This document shows, piece by piece, positions 26,426 to 35,741 of a stretch of 64,000 nucleotides of DNA (positions are counted from its first letter, which is position 1; each line of letters starts with the position of its first letter). The position numbers were made by a program, and so were the translations under genes. This DNA comes from Solibacillus sp040273735 (lineage in GTDB: Bacteria; Bacillota; Bacilli; Bacillales_A; Planococcaceae). The DNA is taken from the NCBI RefSeq assembly GCF_040273735.1, contig NZ_JBELZM010000002.1:354833-418832 (forward strand), given 5' to 3'. The notes under the pieces are model-generated. The model was not told the origin of the DNA and did not search any database. It worked only from the letters and a program-made list of their open reading frames with translations.

Positions 26426-26950
26426 TTGAAAATAAGAAAATTCAACTCAGAAAATGAAGAATTGATTGATTTACTATGTTCCAATCTTTGGCCATTCCAT
26501 GTGAAGGTTCAGCTAGGACCGGAAACGATTAAAAAAGCGATCGAGAAGGGCTATTACTCTGAAGGAAGAGAAACATTTTGGATTATTGAAAACGAACAAA
26601 AAGTAGGCATTTTAATAATCGAGGATATTGAAGATACGATCCCTTTATTTGATCTCCGTTTAACAGAAAAAGCAAGAGGGAAAGGCATCGGTCAAAAATC
26701 TTTAAAATGGCTTAAAGATTATTTGTATAGTAAAAAAGGTAAAATTCGAATTGAAGGTTATACAAGAGCGGATAATTTAGCGATGAGAAAGTGCTTTACA
26801 AAGGCAGGCTTCGTAAAAGAAGGCTATTTACGTAACGCATGGGAAAATGAAGATGGTTCAATCTCAGATACGGTCTTGTATGCTTCCATTTTTGATGATT
26901 GGAAGGATAATATAACAACACCGATTAAATTGGATGAAGTCCCTTATTAA
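26426..26950 (+). CDS. GNAT family N-acetyltransferase
   Basis: A 174-residue acetyl-CoA-dependent acyltransferase. The A-motif LTEKARGKGIGQKSLKWL (R-G-K-G-I-G) binds the pyrophosphate, and CFTKAGFVKEGYLRNA is motif B of the RimJ/RimL branch. The TTG start is chosen because AAAGGGAG lies eight bases upstream. A GTG overlapping the HIT stop would have no spacer. The acceptor is unknown. Confidence 0.82.
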   Translation: MKIRKFNSENEELIDLLCSNLWPFHVKVQLGPETIKKAIEKGYYSEGRETFWIIENEQKVGILIIEDIEDTIPLFDLRLTEKARGKGIGQKSLKWLKDYLYSKKGKIRIEGYTRADNLAMRKCFTKAGFVKEGYLRNAWENEDGSISDTVLYASIFDDWKDNITTPIKLDEVPY

Positions 26951-26959
26951 ATTGATATC

Positions 26960-27008
26960 GGCTGCCCGGAAGTTAGAAATAAATTCTAATTTCCGGCAGC
27001 CTTTTTTA
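26960..27008 (+). terminator. Strong terminator after the GNAT gene
   Basis: GGCTGCC, GGAA and TTAGAA pair with TTCTAA, TTCC and GGCAGCC, with a loop of ATAAA, followed by T6. This is a long near-perfect stem. Confidence 0.9.
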
Positions 27009-27114
27009 TTGTGAGAATGATGCTTAGGCATAATTGGAAAGGATGTTTAAGTTTTCTTCTTCTAACCGTGCAAACCCTTTTAAATCCTGGTAATTTTTGC
27101 AACAAACATTTCTC

Positions 27115-27143
27115 TTGGTAGCTGATGCAATATCTACTATAAT
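27115..27143 (+). promoter_or_regulatory. SigA-type promoter of the metNIQ-like operon
   Basis: TTGGTA, a 17-base spacer and a perfect TATAAT. The predicted leader is only about 30 bases, too short for an S-box or T-box riboswitch. Confidence 0.7.
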
Positions 27144-27182
27144 TAGAAATCGATTGGGTATGCAGTGGAGGTGTTTAAACAG

Positions 27183-27929
27183 GTGATACAATTACAGCAA
27201 GTCACAAAAAAATTTGGTTCTTTCGTCGCTGTGCAGAATGTGACGTTGACGATTGCTAAAGGGGAAATTCATGGTTTGATTGGGGCGAGCGGTGCAGGAA
27301 AATCAACGTTGCTGCGTCTGATGAACTTGCTGGAAGTTCCGGACAAAGGAGCTGTTGTTATCAATGGCCAACAACTAACAGCTTTAAAAAATGCTGAACT
27401 TCGTGAAGCGAGAAAATCAATCGGGATGATTTTCCAACATTTTCACCTCGTCGCAAATAAAACTGTCCATGAAAATGTTGAAATTGCACTTGTCCTGGCA
27501 AACTATCCGAAAAGGCTGAGGAAGGCGCGCGTAATTGAATGCCTGAAGTTTGTCGGGCTGGAACAGTTTGCAAGTCAATATCCGGCCCAGCTGAGCGGCG
27601 GGCAAAAGCAGCGTGTGGCGATTGCAAGAGCTCTTGCGAACGAAACTGCGGTCCTGCTCTGTGATGAGCCAACCTCTGCGCTCGATGCAAACACCGCTGC
27701 GGAAATATTGCGCGTTTTACAGAAGGTCAATGTTGAGCTCGGTGTGACGATTGTGCTTGTCAGCCATGAGCTTGATGTTGTTAAAAGTATTTGTCATCGG
27801 GCTACGGTGCTGGATGCAGGGCAAATATACGAAACAGTTGAGTTAACACCTAGTGGCATACTTGAAACGAGCCATCATCCGCAAAGCTTCGTCGATCAGC
27901 TCGTGAAAGGTGGAATCGGACATGCCTGA
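27183..27929 (+). CDS. metN: Methionine-type ABC importer ATPase (MetN-like, no NIL domain)
   Basis: ATPase of a D/L-methionine (MetNIQ) importer. 248 residues: Walker A GASGAGKST (34-42), signature LSGGQKQR, Walker B VLLCDEPTSALD and H-loop VSHELD. Typical MetN proteins are about 340 residues with a C-terminal NIL/ACT-like domain that binds methionine for transinhibition. It is absent here. A GTG start about ten bases after GGAGG is preferred. The 3' end overlaps metI by eight bases. Confidence 0.85.
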   Translation: MIQLQQVTKKFGSFVAVQNVTLTIAKGEIHGLIGASGAGKSTLLRLMNLLEVPDKGAVVINGQQLTALKNAELREARKSIGMIFQHFHLVANKTVHENVEIALVLANYPKRLRKARVIECLKFVGLEQFASQYPAQLSGGQKQRVAIARALANETAVLLCDEPTSALDANTAAEILRVLQKVNVELGVTIVLVSHELDVVKSICHRATVLDAGQIYETVELTPSGILETSHHPQSFVDQLVKGGIGHA

Positions 27930-28584
27930 TGTATTACGTCAATATGAGGCCGAAATTTGGCAGGCGATCAGCGATACATTTTTCATGGTAGGTGTGTCAA
28001 TTGTAGCTGCTGTATTAATCGGATTACCAATCGGTACATATTTATTTCTTTGCGGGAAAGAAAAGTTGCTTGAAAACCGTGTCGTTTACAACATACTAAA
28101 CTTAGTGGTGAATACGATTCGCTCGTTTCCATTTCTGCTGCTGGTCGTATTCTTGATTCCCTTTACAAGGCTCATTGTCGGTACGGCAATCGGCACGGTT
28201 GCGGCAACAGTTCCGTTATCGATTATTGCCATTGCCCACTATGCAAGGCTTGTCGAACAGTCGCTGCTTGATGTGCCGAAAGGTGTAATTGAGGCTGCTG
28301 TTTCAATGGGTGCTTCAGTGCGGCGGATTATTTTCAGTTTTCTTTTTGTGGAAGCGCGGTCAGGCCTTGTGCTCGGCTTGACGACTTCGATTGTCAGCTT
28401 CATCTCTTATTCCACAATAATGGGTGTAGTTGGCGGTGGCGGAATCGGTGACTTTGCGATTCGTTATGGTTATCAGCAATTCAAGACAGATCTAATGCTT
28501 TACATGATTTTAATTATGATTGTTTTGGTGCAGCTTATTCAAATGATAGGTACGACTGCAGCAAGATGGTTGGACAAAAGATAG
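27922..28584 (+). CDS. metI: Methionine-type ABC importer permease
   Basis: A 220-residue permease with five helices and the EAA loop EAAVSMGASVRRIIF that docks on the ATPase. NTIRSFPFLLL is typical of MetI. Start ATG with AAAGGTGG inside the end of metN. It carries methionine or an analogue across the membrane together with metN and the lipoprotein gene. Confidence 0.9.
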   Translation: MPDVLRQYEAEIWQAISDTFFMVGVSIVAAVLIGLPIGTYLFLCGKEKLLENRVVYNILNLVVNTIRSFPFLLLVVFLIPFTRLIVGTAIGTVAATVPLSIIAIAHYARLVEQSLLDVPKGVIEAAVSMGASVRRIIFSFLFVEARSGLVLGLTTSIVSFISYSTIMGVVGGGGIGDFAIRYGYQQFKTDLMLYMILIMIVLVQLIQMIGTTAARWLDKR

Positions 28585-28594
28585 GAGAATGATT

Positions 28595-29416
28595 GTGAAA
28601 AAAAGATGGATGTTAAGTGTAGCAGCAGTACTTGCTTTAGTAGGTTGCGGACAGAATGAAGAAAAAGAAACGAATAAAGAAGTGGAAAAGGAAGAGACAA
28701 CTTTAAAAGTTGCATCATTAATTTCACCGATGACAGATATTTTGGAGCTAGTCGAGCCTAAATTAGAAGAACAGGGCATTGATCTGGAAATTGTCGTATT
28801 AGGTGATAATGTACAGCCAAACAGTGCACTAGCTGCAAAGGAAGTTGATGCAAACTTCTTCCAGCACGTACCGTATATGGAGGAATTCAACCGTAACAAT
28901 GACGCTAATTTAGTGCCAATCCAGCCTATTTACTTTGCGAATTACGGTGTGTATGCTAAAGATTATGATTCAATCGAAGAATTGCCAGAAGGGGCGACAG
29001 TTGCAATTGCCAATGATATTTCAAATGTTGACCGCTCGTTAATGCTGCTTGCCCAGCACGGTGTCATTACATTGAAGAAAAAAACGGATGTGTATTACAC
29101 ATTAGCAAGCGTAAAGGATAACCCAAAAAATCTTCAGTTTAAAGAAGTCGATCTGTTAATGCTTGCGCGTATGTACGATGATGCGGATGCGGTTGTTATG
29201 ACACCTGCCTATGCGGCACCACTAGGTCTAACACCGAAAAGTGATGCGCTGTTAACTGAAGGCGTGGAAAACGACTTTGCCATTACATTAGTGGCACGTG
29301 AAGACAACAAAGACGATGAAGCAATCAAAAAGCTTGCAGAAGCGATGACGAGTGAAGAAGTACGTAATTTCCTGACAGAAAACTACGATGAAACGGCTAC
29401 TCCTGCGTTCGAATAG
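28595..29416 (+). CDS. metQ: Methionine-binding lipoprotein (MetQ/NlpA family)
   Basis: A substrate-binding lipoprotein of 273 residues. The signal peptide ends in lipobox LVGC with Cys18 as the lipid anchor. The Lipoprotein_9 fold shows NFFQHVPYMEEFN and IPNDISN-like AIANDISNVDRS. The GTG start lies seven bases after GGAG. An ATG two codons upstream is too close to that site. It is the last gene of the importer operon, followed by a strong terminator. Confidence 0.9.
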   Translation: MKKRWMLSVAAVLALVGCGQNEEKETNKEVEKEETTLKVASLISPMTDILELVEPKLEEQGIDLEIVVLGDNVQPNSALAAKEVDANFFQHVPYMEEFNRNNDANLVPIQPIYFANYGVYAKDYDSIEELPEGATVAIANDISNVDRSLMLLAQHGVITLKKKTDVYYTLASVKDNPKNLQFKEVDLLMLARMYDDADAVVMTPAYAAPLGLTPKSDALLTEGVENDFAITLVAREDNKDDEAIKKLAEAMTSEEVRNFLTENYDETATPAFE

Positions 29417-29428
29417 ATGAATAACCTG

Positions 29429-29470
29429 AAAACACCGAGACGCGGTAAGATTTTGCGTTTCGGTGTTTTT
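29429..29470 (+). terminator. Terminator of the metNIQ operon
   Basis: AAAACACCGAGACGC pairs with GCGTTTCGGTGTTTT, and T residues follow. Confidence 0.9.
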
Positions 29471-29531
29471 ATTGAATGGAATAATCTGAGGAGTACACTA
29501 AGCGATTACCCCATCAAAATTGTATCTATAA

Positions 29532-29951
29532 TTAAAAATCAGACTTAATTATTATTTCCAATGCCTTTTTCAGCACTTCTGTATCGTTATCTGTCAAGTT
29601 TTCAAGTACTTGATTATTCAACTTAATTGTTGCAGCTTCAACTTCATCTCTTATTTCTTCCGATTTTTGAGTCGCCATTACTAAAACATTTCTGCGGTTG
29701 TTTGGATCAATTGTACGTTCTATTAGTCCGGCTTTTTGCATTTTATCTAAGATCCCCGAGACAGTAGGGGCTTCTAAATAAACCATTTCACCAATTTGTT
29801 TAGGCGATAATTGTCCTTCTCTCCACAAACAATTCAACACACCATATTGGGCGGGTGTTACTCCATAACCCTCCAAAAGTTTGCTGAAATATTTAAAAAC
29901 CTTATTTTGACTGGCACTCAACAAAAAATTCATGCAATCTTTTAATTCCAT
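29532..29951 (-). CDS. MarR family transcriptional regulator
   Basis: A 139-residue winged-helix repressor. The recognition region reads LSPKQIGEMVYLEAPTVSGI, followed by the wing ERTIDPNNRRNVLV with the conserved D-x-R/N-R. MarR proteins sense phenolics, oxidants or CoA esters. It is divergent from a quinone-oxidoreductase gene, with two palindromes between, so it probably controls that gene and itself. GGGGGAG supports this ATG rather than one 47 codons upstream. Confidence 0.88.
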   Translation of the reverse strand: MELKDCMNFLLSASQNKVFKYFSKLLEGYGVTPAQYGVLNCLWREGQLSPKQIGEMVYLEAPTVSGILDKMQKAGLIERTIDPNNRRNVLVMATQKSEEIRDEVEAATIKLNNQVLENLTDNDTEVLKKALEIIIKSDF

Positions 29952-29982
29952 TTTATCTCCCCCATATTGACAATACCTATCA

Positions 29983-30033
29983 TAACATGTTAGGTTTTGT
30001 AATAAAACATTTTTGATATCGAAATGTTTTGTT
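29983..30033. promoter_or_regulatory. Two palindromes in the marR / oxidoreductase divergent gap
   Basis: TAACATGTTA is a perfect ten-base palindrome. Just right of it, AATAAAACATTT pairs with AAATGTTTTGTT (one T-G) across TTGATATCG. Both share the ACAT/ATGT half-site. They are good candidates for binding sites of the adjacent MarR protein. Confidence 0.5.
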
Positions 30034-30053
30034 GCAGAAGGGGGCAAATAGTT

Positions 30054-31040
30054 ATGGATCAATTCAAGGCAATTATTGTAAAAGAAGAGCAAGATCAGGT
30101 GATTTACGGTTTGGAGGATGTTAATCTCGACAGTCTTTCGGATGGCGAGGTTCTGATTAAGGTGTCCTATTCTTCAATAAACTATAAAGATATGTTGGCT
30201 GTTCAAAAAAATGGAGGCGTTATCCGGAATTATCCGCTTATCCCTGGAATAGATTTAAGCGGAACTATTGTTCATTCAACAGATAATCGCTATACAGAAG
30301 GACAGAAAGTAATTGTGACAGGTTTTGCTATGGGTATGAGCCACACAGGAGGTTTTGCGGAATATGCCAGAGTCTCGGGAGATTGGATTGTTCCTTTACC
30401 TGACAATTTATCTTTAAAAGATGCGATGGTTTTTGGAACAGCCGGATTCACGGCAGCCCTTTCTATCATGGCATTAGAGGAGAAGGGTATGGATGTAAAC
30501 AAAAATCCTAGGATTTTGGTCACTGGATCAACTGGCGGAGTAGGTAGTATAGTTGTCCAGATTTTATCAAAAATAGGTTACAAAAATATTGCTGCTTTAG
30601 TCCGGAAAGAACATCAGATTGACGTAGCAAAATCTTTAGGAGCTACTGATGTCATTTTTGCAAACGAATTAGGAGAACTCAATAAACCGTTGAATAAGCA
30701 AAAATTTGATTTTGTAGTAGATACTGTTGGTGGAGAAATAGCTTCAGTAATAATCCCGCAAATTTCCTATGGTGGAAGTATGAGTATGTGCGGCAATGCA
30801 GGTGGGATCAAACTAACATCGACAGTGCTGCCGTTCATACTTAGAGGAATTAACCTTTTAGGAATTGATTCTGTAAATGTGCCAATTAAAAATCGAGGTT
30901 ATATTTGGGATAAAATAGCGAATGAATGGAATATTGCTCAAACCTCTCTAATAAGCGAAATTTCATTAGAAGAAGTCCCACAAGCGATTGAAGCCATCAA
31001 AAATGGTCAGCATTTAGGAAGAACAATCATTAAATATTAA
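30054..31040 (+). CDS. YhdH/AcuI-type NADPH quinone oxidoreductase (acrylyl-CoA reductase-like)
   Basis: A zinc-free MDR-superfamily oxidoreductase of 328 residues. YSSINYKDMLA and IPGIDLSGTI are at the N-terminus and the Rossmann motif TGSTGGVGSIV is central. The YhdH/AcuI group includes acrylyl-CoA reductases that make propionyl-CoA, which would feed the mutase pathway in this window. That substrate is only an inference. AGAAGGGGGC lies upstream of the ATG. It is probably controlled by the divergent MarR protein. Confidence 0.82.
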   Translation: MDQFKAIIVKEEQDQVIYGLEDVNLDSLSDGEVLIKVSYSSINYKDMLAVQKNGGVIRNYPLIPGIDLSGTIVHSTDNRYTEGQKVIVTGFAMGMSHTGGFAEYARVSGDWIVPLPDNLSLKDAMVFGTAGFTAALSIMALEEKGMDVNKNPRILVTGSTGGVGSIVVQILSKIGYKNIAALVRKEHQIDVAKSLGATDVIFANELGELNKPLNKQKFDFVVDTVGGEIASVIIPQISYGGSMSMCGNAGGIKLTSTVLPFILRGINLLGIDSVNVPIKNRGYIWDKIANEWNIAQTSLISEISLEEVPQAIEAIKNGQHLGRTIIKY

Positions 31041-31053
31041 TTAGTATATTTTT

Positions 31054-31093
31054 AAAAAAGTGCTTTTCTTCTATGAAAGAAAAGCACTTTTTT
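31054..31093. terminator. Terminator (17-bp perfect stem)
   Basis: AAAAAAGTGCTTTTCTT and its exact reverse complement surround CTATGA and end in a T run. No leftward gene ends here, so it mainly serves the oxidoreductase gene. Confidence 0.9.
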
Positions 31094-31263
31094 ATAATCT
31101 AGACATCTATCAAACAAGAATGACAACTCCTTTAAAATCTATAGAATAAGTCAAAAAATCCACAAAATCATGTATAATAAATATGAATATTAAGAAAATT
31201 CTTGCATTATGATAAAATTATTCTTATTTATACTACTTTTTCTTCGTACGGCGGGAGGGTGCT

Positions 31264-33276
31264 ATGTTTAATTATATAACTAATGAATCTACGCAGGTAT
31301 ATTTAGAACGCACAATGGAGGAAGAAAAGCATAGAATAAAAAATTTTTATGTTCTTTCTGTCAATGATGCTCCTATTGAAAAAATGAATTACAGTCTTTT
31401 TTTCGACAGACATATTGAAGAGGGCTCCATTGTCGATCTGGAACAGGATGAAGGCAATACGAATACTCCGAGTTATATTATTGATGAGGAGGAGTATGCT
31501 AGAAATAAGGAGTTATATTACAAGATTCGGCTACAGCTGCGAAAAAGAATAATTGAAAAAATGGCGATTTCCATTAACTTTTATATTGTAGCCCATAGCA
31601 CTCAGGGAATTAATGAAATTTTAATTAACGATCAATTGTTAGAGAATTCTATTGAGCAAACGAAGACAATTATACAGAATGAAACATTTATAGGTAGAGA
31701 AGATACGTGGGATAACTTTTATATTTGGCTCCAGAATCAATTGAAAATCTTTATTTTAGAGGAAATGATTCTGCTGGACGGAATCAGGGGTATCAAAGAA
31801 TTGACGGTAGAAGAGTTAAATGTGAAATTTTTTGAATTACTGCGCTTTAATCTGGCAACTAATAAATCATTTATCAGAAAGTTCAGTCATAATGTCGATC
31901 ATTATCTTAAAGAATGGCAAAGAAAACTGATCAATGAAATAAATAATAATGTTTCCGCTTCTTTACAACTTGGAAATGTCAACGGACAGCCTGAAAATGG
32001 TGGGACCGGCAGTGATGCACTTCAGCCGAAATACATATCCAACTATGCAAATGTTCTGAACAATGTAGCCTATCATGTAGTGAGAGAAGCGATTTATAAA
32101 CAGAAGTTTCTGATAGGTGATGAAGGTATTTGGCCGAAATATATTTTTGAGAAGGGAAATACGAGCGGGAATATTCAAATCATTCCTTTGGTTCAGGAAA
32201 ACCGAACCCTTTCTTCTGCTTATGAATATATGCAGCAAATGGCTGTAAATATAGCTCGGCAAATGTCCATTATCGATGTGGATGTGCTGGATATTCTTTG
32301 TCATCTTTATTTACAGCTGGCTAAAACTCTCGACGATATTGTTGAAATTGAATTAAGAGATATTTTAACAATGAGGGGTCTACGGCCTAAACTCAGTGGA
32401 GACGGGCGGCGTGGAGGCTTTGAAGCAAAACAGAGGGAACAGGTAATCCATTCCTTAAAGGTGATTCAAAGTCTTTGGCTAACAATTGATAAAACCGTGA
32501 TGTACAAAAATAACAAGCCAATTCAGGTAGAAGTCCAAGGCAGGACCTTTTTATTTAAACATTCAAACGGAGAGGAATATGAAGTGAATGAGGAAACTTG
32601 CGGTAAGTCCTTTACATTTACGGTCGATAAAGTATTCGCGAAATATTTAGTCTCCTCGAAGCGGCAGATGGCATTACTTCCCCTAAAAGCAATGCATTAT
32701 CACGCCGCACGTTTTAACTTAGAGAAAAAATTATGCCGCTATTTAAGCTGGAGATGGAGGACACAGGCATATAAAGGGGACTACCAGCAATTAAACCGGG
32801 TGAATACGCTGTTGGAAGTGTGCGGACAGGAGATAAATAATCGTCTGCCGATCAGAACAAGGGAGCGCTTTGAAAAGGCGCTGGATAAATTAGTGGAGGA
32901 TAAAATCATTGCCGACTGGTACTATATCAACTGGGATGAAAATAGAGCAGAAGGAAAGGGATGGGCCAAATATTGGCTAAATACTTCCATCATTATCGAT
33001 CCTTCCCATGAAATAAAAGAACATTACCGGTCGATTGAGAGAGTGAAGAAGCCTGCCAAGTCTTTTGCGGCCAGTAAGAACATGCAGAGCAGTTTCCAGA
33101 AAGAGCTCATTCAGCGTTTGATTCGAGTTCGCAGGAATCATAACCTTACTTTAATGAGTATATCGGAGGAAATTGAAGTTTCTGCTTCGTATTTAAATAA
33201 AATCGAGAGAGGACTTGTTGTAGGTTCCTCTAAAATTCAAAAGAAAATATGGGATTGGCTAGAGCGTTTTGACTAA
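31264..33276 (+). CDS. Large protein with replication-initiator-like winged helices and C-terminal HTH
   Basis: 670 residues, not assigned to a family with certainty. The N-terminal half is charged and helical. Residues about 375-400 are basic (GLRPKLSGDGRRGGF). The region around 470-580 (LLPLKAMHYHAARF, KKLCRYLSWRWR, RERFEKALDKLVED) looks like the winged-helix core of plasmid or phage replication initiators. The last 60 residues form an XRE-type HTH (LTLMSISEEIEVSASYLNKIERG). It is monocistronic between two terminators. Ribosome site is GGGAGG. It may be a domesticated plasmid-type protein. No partition or mobility genes are nearby. Confidence 0.5.
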   Translation: MFNYITNESTQVYLERTMEEEKHRIKNFYVLSVNDAPIEKMNYSLFFDRHIEEGSIVDLEQDEGNTNTPSYIIDEEEYARNKELYYKIRLQLRKRIIEKMAISINFYIVAHSTQGINEILINDQLLENSIEQTKTIIQNETFIGREDTWDNFYIWLQNQLKIFILEEMILLDGIRGIKELTVEELNVKFFELLRFNLATNKSFIRKFSHNVDHYLKEWQRKLINEINNNVSASLQLGNVNGQPENGGTGSDALQPKYISNYANVLNNVAYHVVREAIYKQKFLIGDEGIWPKYIFEKGNTSGNIQIIPLVQENRTLSSAYEYMQQMAVNIARQMSIIDVDVLDILCHLYLQLAKTLDDIVEIELRDILTMRGLRPKLSGDGRRGGFEAKQREQVIHSLKVIQSLWLTIDKTVMYKNNKPIQVEVQGRTFLFKHSNGEEYEVNEETCGKSFTFTVDKVFAKYLVSSKRQMALLPLKAMHYHAARFNLEKKLCRYLSWRWRTQAYKGDYQQLNRVNTLLEVCGQEINNRLPIRTRERFEKALDKLVEDKIIADWYYINWDENRAEGKGWAKYWLNTSIIIDPSHEIKEHYRSIERVKKPAKSFAASKNMQSSFQKELIQRLIRVRRNHNLTLMSISEEIEVSASYLNKIERGLVVGSSKIQKKIWDWLERFD

Positions 33277-33310
33277 AGCTTCTGAAATTATTCAGAGGCT
33301 TTTTCTTTTT
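33277..33310 (+). terminator. Terminator after the initiator-like gene
   Basis: AGCTTCTGAA pairs with TTCAGAGGCT (one G-T) over ATTA, then a T-rich tract. It begins directly after the stop codon. Confidence 0.85.
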
Positions 33311-33571
33311 GCCGCTCTCTTGAATGAATGCGCTTACACGGATGTGAAGTCGAGATTATAAGGATGGAAAGTCGGGGTTAGTGTGAACATACGATTTTTT
33401 TCTCTTTATTAAAATCGCAGCAGTTACAACGTTTTAAATGAATTATTCCAGTATATTGACATCATAATAACTCTATTAATTTACTAATCAGAATTTTCTG
33501 TATAAATAAATAAGGAAATGTATGATGGGTTCATAGATGAATCATCTAAAAACATTTTAGGAGGAATGCAA

Positions 33572-35737
33572 ATGACTCAAAATGTAGAAAGCTATGAATC
33601 AATTAGGCCTTTACTTTATCCTGAATCGGTCGCGATTTTAGGCGCATCTGAGAATAAGTACAAAATAGGCAACATTCAGCTCCAGGCACTGATTGACGGT
33701 AAATTTCAGGGCGAAATCTATCCGATTCATCCGAAAGCCGAGCAAATTGCGGGCTTGAAAAGCTACCCAACATTGGCAGATGTTCCGAATTCGATTGATC
33801 TCGTTATTTTTTGTGTAGCTTACGATCAGATTAAAAATGGCCTCATCGCCTGTGCAGAAAAAAAGGTGAAAGCTGCGATCATTTTTGCTTCCGGTTTTTC
33901 GGAGGCTGGTGAAGAAGGAAAGAAACTACAGCTTGAGTTGGCGGAATATGCCAAATTAAATAATATTCGATTGCTGGGTCCTAACTGTGTCGGTTTAGTC
34001 AATACATCGAATGGTTTAATCGGGACATTCTCATCTTCTGTTTTAGATGTTCCAATGACTGGTAAGCGAGGGGTTGGCTATATATCACAGAGCGGTGCAT
34101 TCGGAGTTTTAACATATATGGCAGCAGCCCAGCATGGCATCAACTTCAATTATTTTATCAGCAGCGGAAATGAAATGGATACAACACTGGAAGATTATAT
34201 CGACTATATGGTCAATGATGATGAAATTGAAGTGATCAGCGGCTATATCGAAGGAGCTAAAAATCCCGAAAAGCTGAAACAGTCGGCTCGTAAAGCATTG
34301 GAAAAGAAAAAACCGATTGTTTTGATGAAAACCGGGCGTAGTGATGCCGGGAGCAGAGCAGCTGCCTCTCATACAGGTGCCCTTGCTGGATCAGATAAAA
34401 TCTACGATGCGTTTTTCAGGCAGCACGGCATTATTCGTGTAGAAGATGCAGAGGATGTCATTGCCTTTACAAAGTTGTTTAATCCGAATCGATTGCCAAA
34501 AGGAAAAAATACAGCGATTATTACAAGCTCCGGCGGCCGGGGTATTAATGAAGCGGATCGCTGTGAGGCATATGGTTTGAATATTGTCAGACTTTCCGAT
34601 GAGACAATGGCGGAATTGCGGAAGACTTTACCGGATTACGCAAGTGTTACGAACCCAATTGATTTGACTGCCGCAGCCTCTTTCACAAATCCGGAATTTT
34701 TCCTGGATACCCTAAAGGTGCTCGTGAATAGTCCTGAGGTTGACAACATCCTGCTGACAGAGTTTCCGCATAGCTGGGATAAGCATAACGAGTATTTCAA
34801 AGAGTTTATAACCGTCGCAAAAAATAGTGGAAAATTTATTGGTTTTTTCCCGTTCCCATTAGGAGAGATCACATACCCACAAACGACTCCGATCTTAATT
34901 GAAAATGAAATAGCGGTAGTATCAGGCGCATTAAACCCGGTGCGGGCATTAGCACAAATAGCAGAATACAGTCAGTTTTTAAATACCGTTCAAACAGCTG
35001 GGATGGAAGAACTTTATGAACATGAGAAAATTGATGATTTGTTAACACCTGGTGCTGTTTTAAGTGAGTCAGAGGCGAGTGAGGTTTTAGCGAGATACGG
35101 CATTCCGACGACTAAGCGCTATGTAGCACTTTCTGCTGAAGAAGCCGTCGAAAGAGCATTGCAGATTGGGTTTCCGGTTGTGCTGAAAATTGATTCGCAG
35201 CAAATCCCTCACAAAACAGAGGCAGATGCAATACGTTTAAATGTCTCTTCTGAAGAAGAAGTGAAGGAAGCATTCCAGGAAATTATGAGAAATGCAAGGA
35301 GCTACAATCCTGGTGCTGTTTTAAATGGTGTTTCTGTACAGGAAATGTTGCCGAAAGGGATAGAAGTGATTATCGGCGCAAAAAATGATGAAGTATTCGG
35401 ACCGGTTATTATGGCTGGTTTAGGTGGCATTTTTGTCGAGTTATTTAAGGATATTGCCTTCAAGGTAGCACCATTAAGCAGACAGGATGCCGGGGCACTA
35501 TTGGACGAACTGCAGGCAAAAGCCATTTTGGACGGGGCTCGGGGTCAGGCAGCGGTAGATAAAGAAGCGATTATCGATGTGCTTTTAAGAGTTTCCCAGT
35601 TAATGCTTGATCATAAGGATCAGATCAAAGAATTGGATATTAATCCGTTGATTGTTTATGAAAATGGAATCAAGGCTGCAGATGCCATGCTTGTAGTGAG
35701 TGAAGAGAGTACTAAAAAAGAATTGATTGGAGGATAA
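33572..35737 (+). CDS. NDP-forming acyl-CoA synthetase (acetate-CoA ligase family)
   Basis: Activates a carboxylic acid to its CoA thioester with ATP. 721 residues: a CoA-binding Rossmann domain (VAILGASENKYKIGN), two succinyl-CoA-ligase-like flavodoxin domains carrying SHTGALAGSD (the His region phosphorylated in this family), and a C-terminal ATP-grasp domain (about 500-720; VVLKIDSQQIPHKTEADAI). It is first in a seven-gene operon of side-chain degradation enzymes, so it probably activates the pathway substrate or a released acid. AGGAGGA lies seven bases before the ATG. An in-frame ATG two codons earlier is possible. Confidence 0.88.
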   Translation: MTQNVESYESIRPLLYPESVAILGASENKYKIGNIQLQALIDGKFQGEIYPIHPKAEQIAGLKSYPTLADVPNSIDLVIFCVAYDQIKNGLIACAEKKVKAAIIFASGFSEAGEEGKKLQLELAEYAKLNNIRLLGPNCVGLVNTSNGLIGTFSSSVLDVPMTGKRGVGYISQSGAFGVLTYMAAAQHGINFNYFISSGNEMDTTLEDYIDYMVNDDEIEVISGYIEGAKNPEKLKQSARKALEKKKPIVLMKTGRSDAGSRAAASHTGALAGSDKIYDAFFRQHGIIRVEDAEDVIAFTKLFNPNRLPKGKNTAIITSSGGRGINEADRCEAYGLNIVRLSDETMAELRKTLPDYASVTNPIDLTAAASFTNPEFFLDTLKVLVNSPEVDNILLTEFPHSWDKHNEYFKEFITVAKNSGKFIGFFPFPLGEITYPQTTPILIENEIAVVSGALNPVRALAQIAEYSQFLNTVQTAGMEELYEHEKIDDLLTPGAVLSESEASEVLARYGIPTTKRYVALSAEEAVERALQIGFPVVLKIDSQQIPHKTEADAIRLNVSSEEEVKEAFQEIMRNARSYNPGAVLNGVSVQEMLPKGIEVIIGAKNDEVFGPVIMAGLGGIFVELFKDIAFKVAPLSRQDAGALLDELQAKAILDGARGQAAVDKEAIIDVLLRVSQLMLDHKDQIKELDINPLIVYENGIKAADAMLVVSEESTKKELIGG

Positions 35738-35741
35738 AGCG

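Noticed and set aside
27000..27182. S-box or T-box riboswitch upstream of the metNIQ-like operon
   Set aside because: A good SigA promoter lies only about 40 bases from the start, and no S-box core or T-box sequence is seen.
33492..33506. CodY-box-like AATTTTCTG sequence before the acyl-CoA ligase gene
   Set aside because: Only the first nine positions fit well; the second half-site is poor in AT-rich DNA, so chance is likely.
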